Of a stretch of DNA of 22,414 bases, positions 1-9,131 are shown one piece after another. Where the stretch lies: positions 1-22,414 of the IMG/VR virus record IMGVR_UViG_3300008117_001123. The stretch is one strand, 5' to 3'. How positions within the stretch are numbered: position 1 is the stretch's first letter; the number at the start of each line of letters is the position of its first letter. The position numbers and the translations under genes are program-made. Source of the stretch: a virus. The notes below the pieces were generated by a model. That model made no database searches and was not told where the DNA came from. It saw nothing but the letters and a program-made list of their open reading frames with translations.

Positions 1-468
1 GGGGGTAGCACTGGAAGCCCCGTAAAAAGGGGGGGCCCACTCACCCATCCCCGAAATTTCTCTAAAACTTTTCCTGTTGCAAACAAACAACACTGCTCTT
101 TAGGTAACTGTCTTGGTGGGGATTGTGTGATGGTTAACTGTGGACGAACTATGGCATCCACTGTTTTTACTTAGAAAGAAAACTTTCAAGCAGTAGCACC
201 TTGTTTATCTAACTTAACCCTAGTGGGCTCTACCTGTATGTTCCCGTTCATTGCTTACTAGAGAGACTGATAGATTCAGTACGTTTATCTGGGTCGGTAA
301 GCTACCTGCCTTCCCAAGGGCTGGATGATGGCCCCGTAATCATTCTATTAGGGTTTACCCCTATGTAAAGAGGATATCCTGTGGATAATTCTGTATAAGT
401 GTTCCTGTATAAAAATTTTTACTTAAAACTTTTTCCTGAGTACAATTGCTGCATTGCAAAGGAATAGC
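1..468. other. Non-coding leader with hairpins, no supported gene
   Basis: I see no convincing gene or tRNA here. The stretch starts with G/C-rich runs and becomes very A/T-rich before the first gene. Two small hairpins can be read. One is at 170-190, with stem GAAAG/CTTTC, an AAAA loop and three outer pairs beyond a bulged A. The other is at 349-363, with stem TAGGG/CCCTA. TGTATAA occurs twice, at 392-398 and 406-412, and AAAAATTTTT at 411-420. These could belong to a promoter, but no well-spaced -35 box is visible. Frame 1 is open from the window edge to a TAG at 172-174 (57 codons), but it resembles no family I recognise and may be chance. Confidence 0.5.
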
Positions 469-972
469 ATGGAATGGACATTGGCACACCCACTGCATGA
501 TGTGGATGATATTGTGGACATGGCAGACTCAGTCTTTGGGACTGAAGCTGATGGCATACTGACTAGAGACAAAGCCGTGTTCCGCAAGAATGTGACTGTT
601 GCAACGACAGTCCAAGTGTTTGACAAAAGCAAAGAGTTTATTGCTGTCTGCCGTGATGATGACAAGCTGCTTGGCTACTGTTGGTTTGATCGTGGGGGCT
701 ACACCACCTATGCCAATGAAGAAATCTCCAATGCCAAATTCCACCATGTTGACCTACAATTAAGCCCTCGCTTGCGTGTCAGGTTAATTAATGAGATGAT
801 TGACCAACATATACTGTGGGCAAACCGATGGGGTATACCCGTGGTATGTTCCACTTCTATTCGTGCTGAACATGATGGGTTTATGAAGATCCACAAAAAA
901 CGTGGGTTTACTGTACATGGCTCATATGCTTGGTTAAGAACTGAAAAGGGTATCCAATGTTTAACGAAATAA
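469..972 (+). CDS. GNAT-like acetyltransferase-fold phage protein
   Basis: This 167-residue protein looks like the small GNAT-fold proteins often found beside the terminase genes of short-tailed phages. The C-terminal half, with CSTSIRAEHDGFMKIHKKRG followed by FTVHGSYAWLR, matches the usual end of that fold: a strand, a helix beginning near the acyl-CoA site, then a strand. A clear acetyl-CoA P-loop (Q/RxxGxG/A) is not visible, so catalytic activity is not supported. I chose ATG 469 because AAGGA (459-463) lies five bases upstream; a TTG at 454 is in frame but has no such site. The 3' end overlaps the next gene by 16 bases. The role is unknown: it may be a virion-associated or host-modifying protein. 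Confidence 0.6.
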   Translation: MEWTLAHPLHDVDDIVDMADSVFGTEADGILTRDKAVFRKNVTVATTVQVFDKSKEFIAVCRDDDKLLGYCWFDRGGYTTYANEEISNAKFHHVDLQLSPRLRVRLINEMIDQHILWANRWGIPVVCSTSIRAEHDGFMKIHKKRGFTVHGSYAWLRTEKGIQCLTK

Positions 973-1469
973 GACCCGAAGGCTCAACTGTTACTTCTGA
1001 AGAAATTAAACAGAAAGCCCGTGATTACGCCAAAGCCAAGAGAGCGCAAAAGAAAGCCATGAAACTAGCCACTGGTCAAATTGAACCTAAAGCCATTGAA
1101 ACTGTAGCTGTAGTAGATGAGTTTGACATGAGCAGCTTTACTCCTAGGTCACAAGTTAAAGCTGGTCGCCCAAAGTCTATAGTTAACAAGGTTACCGAAT
1201 ATGGTGCTTTGTTCAACAAGCTAAATGACGAACGTACCTCTCGTGGATTGCCACCCCTTAAAACTGCTATGGAAGTTTTGATTGATGCCATGCAGTCTGA
1301 CGAACTAGATATCAAGGACAAAGCCAAGATTGCTGATAAACTGGCCCCGTTTGAATCTAGCCGTGCCCCTATCATTTCCGTAGAGCATATTCAGAATGTA
1401 ACTAGGGAAGATGAAGGAGATGCAGATGATGCCTTGAATGACTTCATGGAATCTTTGCGTAAAGTGTAA
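957..1469 (+). CDS. Putative terminase small subunit
   Basis: This is a 170-residue charged protein. The N-terminus (about residues 10-35) is strongly basic and probably helical (KQKARDYAKAKRAQKKAMK). The C-terminal half contains a helix-turn-helix-like stretch, AMEVLIDAMQSDELDIKDKA, followed by KIADKLAPFESSRAP. That pattern of an 'M-x-L-x-x-x-M' helix, a short loop, a repeat helix and then a proline-ending tail is one I associate with small terminase subunits. The acidic tail ends in DDALNDFMESLRKV. Its place two kilobases before the large terminase supports a role in recognising DNA for packaging. The start has AAGG at 946-949, seven bases upstream. The call rests on pattern and position, not on a unique motif; a generic DNA-binding protein is the main alternative. 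Confidence 0.5.
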   Translation: MFNEIRPEGSTVTSEEIKQKARDYAKAKRAQKKAMKLATGQIEPKAIETVAVVDEFDMSSFTPRSQVKAGRPKSIVNKVTEYGALFNKLNDERTSRGLPPLKTAMEVLIDAMQSDELDIKDKAKIADKLAPFESSRAPIISVEHIQNVTREDEGDADDALNDFMESLRKV

Positions 1470-1508
1470 ACCCGTGTAATATATGCGTACTTCTTTGAAA
1501 GGCTCAAA

Positions 1509-1784
1509 ATGAGTGGATATACATCTGGCAACAATGCTCCTACATTGATGGCTCAAGCCCCCAATCGTAAAGGCAACACATCTAAGCACACGCCAGGCTC
1601 TGGTGGTGTGACTACTGTAACTCGTGGTAGCGGTGGTATTAACTATAGCAGCCCACACCAAGGTGCGCCTAAAACTGGTGGCTCTGTAACTGCTGGCCGT
1701 GGTCAAAAGGTTATGGTTGATTGCAAGTGCGACTATGACGGCACTGCTAGAAACACTGGTTATCTCAAAAACTCTTCTTACTAA
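1509..1784 (+). CDS. Small Gly/Ser/Thr-rich protein of unknown function
   Basis: This is a 91-residue protein rich in Gly, Ser, Thr and Asn, with low predicted order and a basic bias. Two Cys appear near the end in a CKC motif within VMVDCKCDYDGTA. No signal peptide or membrane segment is visible. AAAGG at 1498-1502 lies six bases before the ATG, so translation is plausible. It sits between the probable small terminase and another small disordered protein (1797-2030), and the two may be a functional pair. I do not recognise the family. Confidence 0.55.
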   Translation: MSGYTSGNNAPTLMAQAPNRKGNTSKHTPGSGGVTTVTRGSGGINYSSPHQGAPKTGGSVTAGRGQKVMVDCKCDYDGTARNTGYLKNSSY

Positions 1785-1796
1785 AGTGAGATTAAT

Positions 1797-2030
1797 ATGT
1801 CCTATGGAACAGTAATTAATGGTGGCGCACAAATGCGTAAGGGTGTCACTAAAGGCATCAATGATAAATTAACTGGTCATGCCGCTGAAAATGGTAGGCG
1901 TGATCAAATTGCCAAAGCAGTTGGCAATGCTTACACAGTTAATACAGTGTCTTCACAACACACTAACGGAGTTAAGAATAGTGGCAAGTTCACTAAGCCT
2001 AGCAACACAAGCAAAAATTACGCTCTTTAA
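1797..2030 (+). CDS. Small basic Asn-rich protein of unknown function
   Basis: This 77-residue protein is rich in Asn, Gly, Lys and Thr, with no membrane segment. It begins SYGTVINGGAQMRKG and ends with a Ser/Asn/Lys-rich tail. The ribosome binding site is weak (GTGAG about six bases upstream). It is similar in composition to the gene at 1509-1784 and is probably co-translated with it. A virion-internal or DNA-binding role is possible but nothing in the sequence shows it. Confidence 0.5.
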   Translation: MSYGTVINGGAQMRKGVTKGINDKLTGHAAENGRRDQIAKAVGNAYTVNTVSSQHTNGVKNSGKFTKPSNTSKNYAL

Positions 2031-2044
2031 TTTATAGGAATAAC

Positions 2045-2686
2045 ATGGCAACGTATGATATTGACTCGCTCAAGGAAGACCTTCCGACAGCAAAAGAACT
2101 AGCTCAATTTGTCTATGACAAAACTGGTGTTTCTTTAGACTTACTTGGTAAGAAAAAAGAAGAGCAGTACATTGTCGCTAAGAATGCTTTGGAAGGTAAA
2201 AAAATACCTTCTGAGTATGCTACGGATGACAATCCTTATGTAGACAAAAAAGATCAAATCCCTTGCGACCCTGTAAGGGCTCTTCCAAAACGCAGTGTTG
2301 ATTTGCCTGATGAAGGTTCATTGGTTCACTTCTTTGGCGCAACCAATATGCCTCACCCTCTTGATCCACAATCGGATAAAAAGGTTGGCATCAACTTTAA
2401 AAAGTACGACAACGGATGTATTACTTATCAGGTAATGGGTCCATTAGAGCAAGTGCCTGTTGGTCAAAAGGTCAACAAGTATGGTCAAACTATTCCTGAG
2501 AAATACAGTTGGATTGACCCTCGTACAGAAGAGTTGTTAATGCGTAGACCTGATGGAACCTTTACAGAAAAAGGCCGTGGTCTTTACTCATATTTGGTTG
2601 GCGAAAAAGGTGGTGGGGTGTGGTCATTGATTGATCGCAACATTACAAGTATCTCTCAGAAGAATATTGCTGATCCGTGGGCGTGA
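2045..2686 (+). CDS. Conserved-looking phage protein upstream of the terminase
   Basis: This is a 213-residue soluble protein of mixed composition. The N-terminal 50 residues look helical (DLPTAKELAQFVYDKTGVSL, then a Lys/Glu-rich helix). The remainder is Pro/Gly-rich with aromatic positions, for example LVHFFGATNMPHPLDPQ and YSWIDPRTEELLMRRPDG. There is no signal peptide or transmembrane segment. AGGA at about 2035-2038 precedes the ATG. Its stop overlaps the next start as TGATG, so the two are probably translationally coupled. I do not recognise the family. Its place in the packaging/head operon suggests a virion or packaging role, but that is inference. Confidence 0.6.
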   Translation: MATYDIDSLKEDLPTAKELAQFVYDKTGVSLDLLGKKKEEQYIVAKNALEGKKIPSEYATDDNPYVDKKDQIPCDPVRALPKRSVDLPDEGSLVHFFGATNMPHPLDPQSDKKVGINFKKYDNGCITYQVMGPLEQVPVGQKVNKYGQTIPEKYSWIDPRTEELLMRRPDGTFTEKGRGLYSYLVGEKGGGVWSLIDRNITSISQKNIADPWA

Positions 2687-2874
2687 TGGAAGACCCATCC
2701 AAAATCTTCCAAAACAGACTGTCATCCCAAGCTGAAGCTTGTGCTCGTAAAACCTTAGAATGGTTGCAAAAAGACCTTCAGGGAACACACAAGCTTGAGC
2801 CAGATGAAGTTTACTATCTTGCATATGCTGCACAAATCTTGTTAAACATACGAGATAACTATGGCAAAAAGTGA
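2686..2874 (+). CDS. Small helical protein coupled to the large terminase
   Basis: This 62-residue protein is mostly helical: residues 1-32 are amphipathic with charged faces, and the second half contains LEPDEVYYLAYAAQILLNIR. I start it at ATG 2686, which overlaps the preceding stop (TGATG), rather than at the in-frame GTG 2677. Its last 14 bases overlap the start of the large terminase gene at 2861. The tight coupling suggests its product is needed with the terminase, perhaps as an accessory packaging protein; no family is recognised. Confidence 0.55.
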   Translation: MEDPSKIFQNRLSSQAEACARKTLEWLQKDLQGTHKLEPDEVYYLAYAAQILLNIRDNYGKK

Positions 2875-4453
2875 AGCCAGTGACTATATCCTTCCCCTCT
2901 ACAAAGACAGGGCGATAAAGCATTTGGTTAAGTTGGCTGGCGGTAAAGATCAGATTAAGAATCTTTCTGCCGAACAACTCAGGGCAATGAAAGTTGCTAG
3001 AGACAAGATTGCCCAAGATATGCAGTTCAATACTTTGAAATGGTTTAGGCCGTTTAAGTATCAGCAAAAATTCTTTGACATGGGTGCTAAGTTTTCCCGT
3101 AGGGGTATGATTGCTGCCAATCGTGCAGGTAAAACTATTGCATCTACTTATGAGACTGCTTACCATTTAACAGGTAAGTATCCTAAAGGATGGAAAGGCG
3201 TAAGATGGGACAAGCCCATTATTGCCATGTGTTCAGGTGAATCTTGGGAACAGGTTGCCAAAACATTACAATCTAAGTTGTTAGGTTGTGATGACATTAA
3301 GCAAAGTTACAAGTTAGGCACGGGTTCTATTCCGAGGGAGTGCATTGATGACAAATCAATCCGAACAGATGGAGCTAACGTCTTGGCCATCGAAATTTGG
3401 CACGAGTCTGGAGGAAAGTCTAAACTTTACTTCTCCAACTACACCCAACAAGTCAGGCATTTGCAGGGTTTTGAGTTGGACCTCGTGGTTCTTGATGAGC
3501 AACCACCAGATGAGACTTTCTCAGAACTCGTTGTTCGTACAGCGTCCCGCAACGGCCAAGTTATCTGTTCTTTCACTCCACTTAAAGGTCTATCGGGACT
3601 TGTCCGAAAGTTTTGGGACAACATTGATGGCTACTCCCACATCAGGGTTACTTGGGACGATATCCCATACGAAAACGAATGGGGTGAATCATTTTTCCCC
3701 AAAAAAGAACGGGAACAATTAGCCCGAGACTTTATGCCTTGGGAACGAGACTGCCGTATAAATGGCATTCCTTTGGTTGGCAAAGGCGTGGTCTTCCCAT
3801 TACTTGAATGGCCTACTTATAAGTCTGAAGACATTGAGTTAAGACACAATGAAAAGCTAGAGCGTTTGATTAGCTTTGACTTGGGGATTAAGAATGACCC
3901 TACTGTCATTTCTTTCTTTTTCAGGAATCCTGTAGAAGAAATCATTTATCTGCATAAGCAAATTACAATCCCTAGCGGTGAAACACCGGATGAATATGTG
4001 CATTATTTGCTAGACAGAGAAACACGGGATGTGCCTATTGCCCTGCCCCATGATGCTGGTTTGGCAGGTAGGTACACATTGACAGAACAATCTGTTCGAG
4101 AAGTTTTTGAAGATTCCTATGGACTAAACTGTATTTCAGGTGCTATATTAAACCCACCTAACGATCAAGGCAAAGTAACTAACCACAAAGCCTATGGAAT
4201 CAATATAATGCGGATGGGCATGGAACGTAAATCTTTTATGATTAATGAGTCATGCAAGGCATTTCTTGATGAGGCTCGGAATTACGCTATTGACGATGCG
4301 GGTAAGTTTTCTGATCCTGACGATCACATTGACTCTGCCCGTATTGGCATATTAGCTTTGATTCAAGGCCATGGTGAATCCGTAGTGAGTAGGGCAAATA
4401 ACTTTAGCTTTAGGCGTATTGATGTACCCGAAGGTAAAGTCCAAAGGATATAA
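2861..4453 (+). CDS. terL: Terminase large subunit (ATPase and nuclease)
   Basis: This is the phage DNA-packaging motor and headful/terminal nuclease, 530 residues, the normal size for the family. The ATPase half shows a Walker A box AANRAGKT at residues 85-92, a Walker B box LDLVVLDEQPP at 206-216 with the catalytic Glu just after the Asp, and a coupling motif SFTP at 237-240. The RNase H-like nuclease half shows the expected acidic residues: ISFDLG (Asp 340), PHDAG (Asp 398) and DDHIDSARIG (Asp 487, 488 and 491). The gene overlaps its upstream neighbour by 14 bases and is followed two bases later by the portal, the usual order. It is the only terminase in the window although two head modules are present. 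Confidence 0.95.
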   Translation: MAKSEASDYILPLYKDRAIKHLVKLAGGKDQIKNLSAEQLRAMKVARDKIAQDMQFNTLKWFRPFKYQQKFFDMGAKFSRRGMIAANRAGKTIASTYETAYHLTGKYPKGWKGVRWDKPIIAMCSGESWEQVAKTLQSKLLGCDDIKQSYKLGTGSIPRECIDDKSIRTDGANVLAIEIWHESGGKSKLYFSNYTQQVRHLQGFELDLVVLDEQPPDETFSELVVRTASRNGQVICSFTPLKGLSGLVRKFWDNIDGYSHIRVTWDDIPYENEWGESFFPKKEREQLARDFMPWERDCRINGIPLVGKGVVFPLLEWPTYKSEDIELRHNEKLERLISFDLGIKNDPTVISFFFRNPVEEIIYLHKQITIPSGETPDEYVHYLLDRETRDVPIALPHDAGLAGRYTLTEQSVREVFEDSYGLNCISGAILNPPNDQGKVTNHKAYGINIMRMGMERKSFMINESCKAFLDEARNYAIDDAGKFSDPDDHIDSARIGILALIQGHGESVVSRANNFSFRRIDVPEGKVQRI

Positions 4454-4455
4454 AG

Positions 4456-6621
4456 ATGCTAGATAAACAAAACGTAATTGTAGAAAATCTTGCGAGTTCA
4501 TCTGGCAATCGTGGTCTTACCGAACAAGTTTGCCATGAAGTGTATGTAAAAATGGTTGATTACTTGCGACTGACTCAGTCCAAGAATACATACAATCGTT
4601 TTACTGATTACCACTATCTGAACATTCCAGTATCAAATTCTACGGAACCTATTCGTGGTATTGATTACATTCAGCCTATTGTTGCGCCAGGTATTGACTA
4701 CGCTACTGCGGTTATCACCAAGTGCTTAATGCCTAATGGCAAGATCAATTTTGAGTTTGAACGATTCAGTGAAATGGATGGCGATCAAGCCCGTCAAGCC
4801 ACTGAAATGGTCAAATATATGCTCAACAGTAAGAATGATTCTTATCAAGTCATTCGGGATTGGGCGCAGGATTCTTTGCTGCATAAAAACGGCATTGTGA
4901 TGGTTTCACCCGTGCGTAGTCCTGTGACGCAATACAAAGAAGTAGAAGGTACTCGTGACCAACTGCGAGTGTTTGAGACTTTGGCAGGTGATAAAGGCTT
5001 AACTGCTAAACGTCAAAATATGCGGAAAATTGACGTAGATCTTCAAGGTGCTATGCAAGAAGCAATGGCTCCTGATGAGTCAATGCAAGAACCTACAGGT
5101 GATGAGCTTCAGGATGCTTTACGCAATAACACTATTTATCGTGCCAAGTACAAGCTTACCGGATATGAAACAAGCATTCGAGTAAAGCACGTTGCACAAC
5201 ATTATTTTGTTTGCAACCCAACTATTCCAACCATTCAGGATCAAGACTTTGTGGGCTTTTATGACCCAATGACTATCCATGAATGTAAGGCGCAATTCCC
5301 ATTTGTAGACTTAGAGTTATTGGCTGACCATGCTGCTTATGGTCCTGCGGGTGCTTACCAAGCTGGTGCTTTGGAGAATGACTTAGCCCTTCACGCCCGT
5401 GACTCTACCCCTGTGCCAGGTCAAGGCGTTATTGCCTCCCAAGGCGCAGACCGCTATAGCCGAGTCATTATGTTGACCACCGCATGGATTCGCAGGGACA
5501 TTGATGGTGATGGCGAAGAAGAGATTGTTGAATGCTGTTTTTCAGGTTCATACATTCTGTATGCCAAGGAAGTAGACTTTATTCCTTTGGCCAATATGTG
5601 TCCAAAACCCATTACAGGTAACTTCTTTGGTTACTCTTTGGGTGAGCGTTTGGTTCCGCTTCAAGAATATGCAACGGCAATTCGCAGGGCAGAAATGTCC
5701 TTTGCCATGCAGTCTTCCACCCCTAGAATTGGTGTTAATCCTGAATTCTTGGATGCCGAAGAGATTCAGCGTGGTGTGAGTGCCATGTTTATTTTGGATC
5801 GTAAGTTTGATCCTACCAAGCACATCTTTGAATTCCAACCTATGCAGGGTAACTTGGCATATGTGGAATCAGCCATGAACCGCTTTGAGTCGGACAAGAT
5901 GGCCATGATCGGCATGACAAGCCCTGGCGATACGCTTAACCCTGAAGTTATGAAAGACGGAAACTCAGGCTTTAAGCTCCAATTGGCTATGGGTCCTAAT
6001 CAGTTGATCCAAGATGAAATGGTCAAAAACTGCGCCATTGGCTTGCGAGATGTTATTTACATTACTTGGAAGACATTAATTCAGTATTCTGATGATTTCA
6101 ACATTCAGCAACTGGCTGGCACTTGCCTAAAAGGTGCGCCATTTATGGATGCCATATCAATTGAAAACTTTGAGTTTATTGATCGCAAAATGATCAACAT
6201 TGATTTGGCTTTGGGCTTCCTTTCAGAGGAAAACCGCCTGACACGCCAACAAATGATTCTTCAGGCTCAACAACAGTTTTCCCAAGCCATGATGATGATT
6301 CCACCTGAAGTCCCCGAAATGTTTATTAAAGTTCGTAGACCTTTTGAAGATACTTTGCGGGTTTTAGGGGTTAAGGATGTAGACGCTTATTTGCCTACTA
6401 TGGAAGAAGCCGTTAATATTATGCAAGCACAAGCGGCCAAAGGTCCTTCTGCTGAACAACAAGAAACTCAATCTAAAGTGGCTTTGAATAATGCCAAGGT
6501 TGAGGAAAGTGGATCAGTTACTGCTTTGAATATCAGAAAAGCTCAAGATATTGATACAGATGATATGTTTGAGGCTTTGGCAGCTAAGAGAGGCAAGTTA
6601 AGCTCTGTACAAGTAGATTAA
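4456..6621 (+). CDS. Portal protein (P22/SU10-size)
   Basis: This 721-residue protein forms the dodecameric head-tail portal through which DNA is packaged. Its length is close to the P22-type portal (about 725) and much longer than the T7-type (about 536). The N-terminal part has a helix and a Tyr-rich stretch (YNRFTDYHYLNIP), then a clip/wing core with 'GIDYIQPIVAPGIDYATAV'. The central region has TTAWIRRDIDGDGEEEIVEC followed by a membrane-like strand and FFGYSLGERLVPLQEYATAI, a stretch characteristic of this portal family. The C-terminus is Gln-rich and probably coiled-coil (about residues 590-615, QMILQAQQQFSQAMMM), like a barrel helix. It follows terL directly. Confidence rests on position, length and this recognisable core. 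Confidence 0.85.
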   Translation: MLDKQNVIVENLASSSGNRGLTEQVCHEVYVKMVDYLRLTQSKNTYNRFTDYHYLNIPVSNSTEPIRGIDYIQPIVAPGIDYATAVITKCLMPNGKINFEFERFSEMDGDQARQATEMVKYMLNSKNDSYQVIRDWAQDSLLHKNGIVMVSPVRSPVTQYKEVEGTRDQLRVFETLAGDKGLTAKRQNMRKIDVDLQGAMQEAMAPDESMQEPTGDELQDALRNNTIYRAKYKLTGYETSIRVKHVAQHYFVCNPTIPTIQDQDFVGFYDPMTIHECKAQFPFVDLELLADHAAYGPAGAYQAGALENDLALHARDSTPVPGQGVIASQGADRYSRVIMLTTAWIRRDIDGDGEEEIVECCFSGSYILYAKEVDFIPLANMCPKPITGNFFGYSLGERLVPLQEYATAIRRAEMSFAMQSSTPRIGVNPEFLDAEEIQRGVSAMFILDRKFDPTKHIFEFQPMQGNLAYVESAMNRFESDKMAMIGMTSPGDTLNPEVMKDGNSGFKLQLAMGPNQLIQDEMVKNCAIGLRDVIYITWKTLIQYSDDFNIQQLAGTCLKGAPFMDAISIENFEFIDRKMINIDLALGFLSEENRLTRQQMILQAQQQFSQAMMMIPPEVPEMFIKVRRPFEDTLRVLGVKDVDAYLPTMEEAVNIMQAQAAKGPSAEQQETQSKVALNNAKVEESGSVTALNIRKAQDIDTDDMFEALAAKRGKLSSVQVD

Positions 6622-6629
6622 GGATTGCA

Positions 6630-6959
6630 ATGAAAAGCTTGGTATCGAATATCCGTGATTATTTTAATCGCAGGACAAAAGTTATAGATAGTCATAAGGA
6701 GGCTCATGTAAATCGGAAGACTCTGGTTATAGAAAATGGAGAGAGCGCACAAAAGCTCTTACGCAATGATGATTTTGCATTGTTATTTAACCTGTATAGG
6801 TTTTACTTGCTAGAAATGCTAGAAGAAAGCAAGGACGATGTTAATCGAATTGATAATGCACAGCGTGTTGCCGGAGTCCGAGACTTCATTGAGTTTATTG
6901 AACGAACTGAATATCTCGGTAAGGTAGCTAACAAAAATGTTGAAACTTTAACGAAATAA
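6630..6959 (+). CDS. Small helical protein between portal and scaffold
   Basis: This is a 109-residue, largely helical, charged protein. A basic N-terminal stretch (NIRDYFNRRTKV) is followed by long helices including DFALLFNLYRFYLLEMLEES and DFIEFIERTEYLGKV. No membrane segment or known motif is present. AAGGA at about 6620-6624 gives a good binding site, and part of it lies in the portal stop codon. Position between portal and scaffold suggests a head-assembly or connector-associated role, but the family is not recognised. Confidence 0.6.
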   Translation: MKSLVSNIRDYFNRRTKVIDSHKEAHVNRKTLVIENGESAQKLLRNDDFALLFNLYRFYLLEMLEESKDDVNRIDNAQRVAGVRDFIEFIERTEYLGKVANKNVETLTK

Positions 6960-6967
6960 GGTAATAT

Positions 6968-8077
6968 ATGTCAGACGTAATCGCAAATGCGACCGCCACT
7001 GAGCAAACTGGTGTGAATCCTGTAGATGCTATCGCAGGGATGATTGCCGCCAACAGGCGTAACAATCCCCAACCCGAAGCAGTTACACCACCAGCGGGAC
7101 AAGAAGAGGCGCAAGCCAAATCCCCCGAGGCGACTCCTGAAGAGGGGCTCGAACCTGAAGATGGTATTGATGGGACTACAGAAACTGTAGATTCTGAGGA
7201 TACGGATGAGGCCACCGATGGTGTAACCGAACCAATTAACTTCTTAGAGTTTGCAGAGCAGAATCCTGACATGATGTGGAGAATTCCCAATAAGGAAGCC
7301 GAAGGCGGTTTTATTGAGATTCCTGTATCTAAGGCGGCTGCCATTCTTGGTCAAGGAAGTGCTATCCATGAGAATGCTCGTAAGCTTAAAGCCGAAAAAG
7401 CAGATTTTGAAGAATACGAAAGTAATCGCAGGATTGAATTAGATGGTCTGCAAATAGGGTTGGAATTAACAATGGTTCCTCAGTTGCAACAAGCGGCTGA
7501 TGAATTGGTAAAAATCCAACAATATAACCAGCAATGGAAACAGATCTATGACAATGCTCCTGATGAAATTAGACGAAGTGAAGCTGAAGCAGCAATGCGT
7601 CAGAACAACGAGTTAATTCAGGAAAAGTCACAGTTCATTCAAGCGAATAGACCGAAAGTTCAACAGTTTTTTGATCACCGAAGTAAGGTTGTAAAGCAAC
7701 AGCTTGAACAAGCCCGACAAAACTTCACAGACAAAGAATTGGCGAACAAGGCAACATTTTCTGAATTACGGGAAAAGTTGTCTAAAGATTGGAAAGGTGC
7801 AAGTGGGACATTTGTTCCTGGTGTCCAAAACATTGATTTGGTATCCAGTGATGAGTATCTACTAGGACTTGTTCGGGATGGTATGAAATTCCGAGAAGGA
7901 CCTAAAGTGAAGAATGCAGGAGGTTCATTAGCTGCCGCTAGTAAACCAATGGCAAGAGGCAAGACAGCACCTGAAGATAAGTCGGTGGAACTTCAAAGGA
8001 AAGCGCAAAGCGGTGATAAGGGTGCGGCTCGTGACCTTTTAGCAACTATGCTTGCCGCTAATAAGCGGAGGCGTTAA
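6968..8077 (+). CDS. Scaffolding protein, head module A
   Basis: This 369-residue protein fits a phage scaffold, which fills the procapsid and guides coat assembly. Residues 35-95 are a long Glu/Asp/Pro/Thr-rich disordered stretch. Residues 125-265 are highly charged and helical, probably coiled-coil (KAEKADFEEYESNRR, QIQ-rich and KVVKQQLEQARQNF). The C-terminus is basic (KGAARDLLATMLAANKRRR), as expected for the coat-binding end. It is directly followed by the major capsid gene, the classical scaffold-capsid order. The start at 6968 follows GGTAATAT, a weak binding site. No protease motif is visible. The main alternative would be another head-internal protein, but composition and position make scaffold the best call. 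Confidence 0.75.
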   Translation: MSDVIANATATEQTGVNPVDAIAGMIAANRRNNPQPEAVTPPAGQEEAQAKSPEATPEEGLEPEDGIDGTTETVDSEDTDEATDGVTEPINFLEFAEQNPDMMWRIPNKEAEGGFIEIPVSKAAAILGQGSAIHENARKLKAEKADFEEYESNRRIELDGLQIGLELTMVPQLQQAADELVKIQQYNQQWKQIYDNAPDEIRRSEAEAAMRQNNELIQEKSQFIQANRPKVQQFFDHRSKVVKQQLEQARQNFTDKELANKATFSELREKLSKDWKGASGTFVPGVQNIDLVSSDEYLLGLVRDGMKFREGPKVKNAGGSLAAASKPMARGKTAPEDKSVELQRKAQSGDKGAARDLLATMLAANKRRR

Positions 8078-8090
8078 TTCAGGAGATATT

Positions 8091-9117
8091 ATGTCTACTA
8101 TTACATCGACATCCCTCGGTAACGGCAATGGAGCCTATGCTACCGACATCGTAGTTAAAGACCTCGACATGACTGTTTCTAACTATGTTAAAGACCGCAC
8201 TCCGGTTACTAACATGGCTATGAGCAAAAAGCGTAAAGTTAATTCAACTCTGCACATTTGGCCTAACGACTACTTCCGTGTACCCGCACTGAATGCTAAG
8301 TTGGAAGGTGCTGCCGTTGATGCGTCTGCTGCCGCTGACAACACACGTTCTAACTTGGGCAACTACACACAGATCTTTACGACTGTGATTGGTGCTACAG
8401 GTACAGCTCGTGCCGTTGAACAAGCTGGTGGTGACCCACAAGCATATCAAGAAGTCAAGCAATTGACTGAGATCATGTTTGACGTTGAGTTGCAGATGCT
8501 CCGTGCTGATGGTGCTTCCATCAAGTACTCTGGTCAAGCTGGTACACAGCCATCAGGCTCTACAACTGTTAACTCTGGTCGCAGATTCGGTTCTTTGTTC
8601 TCTTTTGCTGGAACACGCTCTGGTAACGACACAGACGGCACTTCAGTGTTGAACTTGGCTACTTCTGATAGCAATGACGTAACTTCTGCTGTTAACACAA
8701 ACACACCTTTCAATGGTGTTTTGTCTAACGCAGGTTTGGGTTACTTCACTTTCTCAAGTGGCGTGACACTGCAAGCTTTCAGCCCTGTGCTGTACAAGCA
8801 GTTGGTTACTACTGCTGAGCAACGCTTCAATGCCAAGATCACCAACATGGTGGTTCCAACATCTTTGCGTACTACTATCTCTGACAACATTCCTCAGAGC
8901 CGTTCTATCAACCGATTTAACCCTGCTGACAAGGGTGACACGATTGGTACATACGAAGGTGACTTCAACTACACCTACCAGATCGATGACTCATGGGTTA
9001 TGGATCAAACAGGTTCTGACAACACATCGATTCTGTTCTTGAATCCTGATGTTGTTCAGTGGGGTTCTTTGCGTGAACTTGCGTCCTACGGCTCAAGTCA
9101 AGCGTTACTTGTCTTAA
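8091..9117 (+). CDS. Major capsid protein A, SU10/DUF5309 type, 3' end frame-disrupted
   Basis: This is the shell protein of head module A. ATG 8091 has AGGAG at 8081-8085. The HK97-fold family of SU10-like major head proteins is recognised from NYVKDRTPVTNM (residues 31-42), LGNYTQIF (89-96), the aligned helix VKQLTEIMFDVELQMLRADG and the late strand ILFLNPDVVQWGSLR ending near residue 327. After that the family pattern stops. In frame 0 the reading frame continues through a terminator-like hairpin (9132-9155) into the next gene, with no stop until 9686. Frame +1 instead stops at TAA 9115-9117, just before the hairpin, giving a C-terminus ending in VKRYLS. I place the true end there, with a lesion between about 9069 and 9105. 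This is inferred, not proven. Confidence 0.75.
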
Positions 9118-9131
9118 TCCTAGTGTCTCTG

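Noticed and set aside
1-174. Possible C-terminal coding fragment at the window edge (57 codons, frame 1)
   Set aside because: It is short, with no recognisable family, no independent support and a composition like non-coding G/C-rich DNA.
1-468. tRNA gene in the leader
   Set aside because: No GTTCGANTC-type T-arm or a complete cloverleaf is visible.
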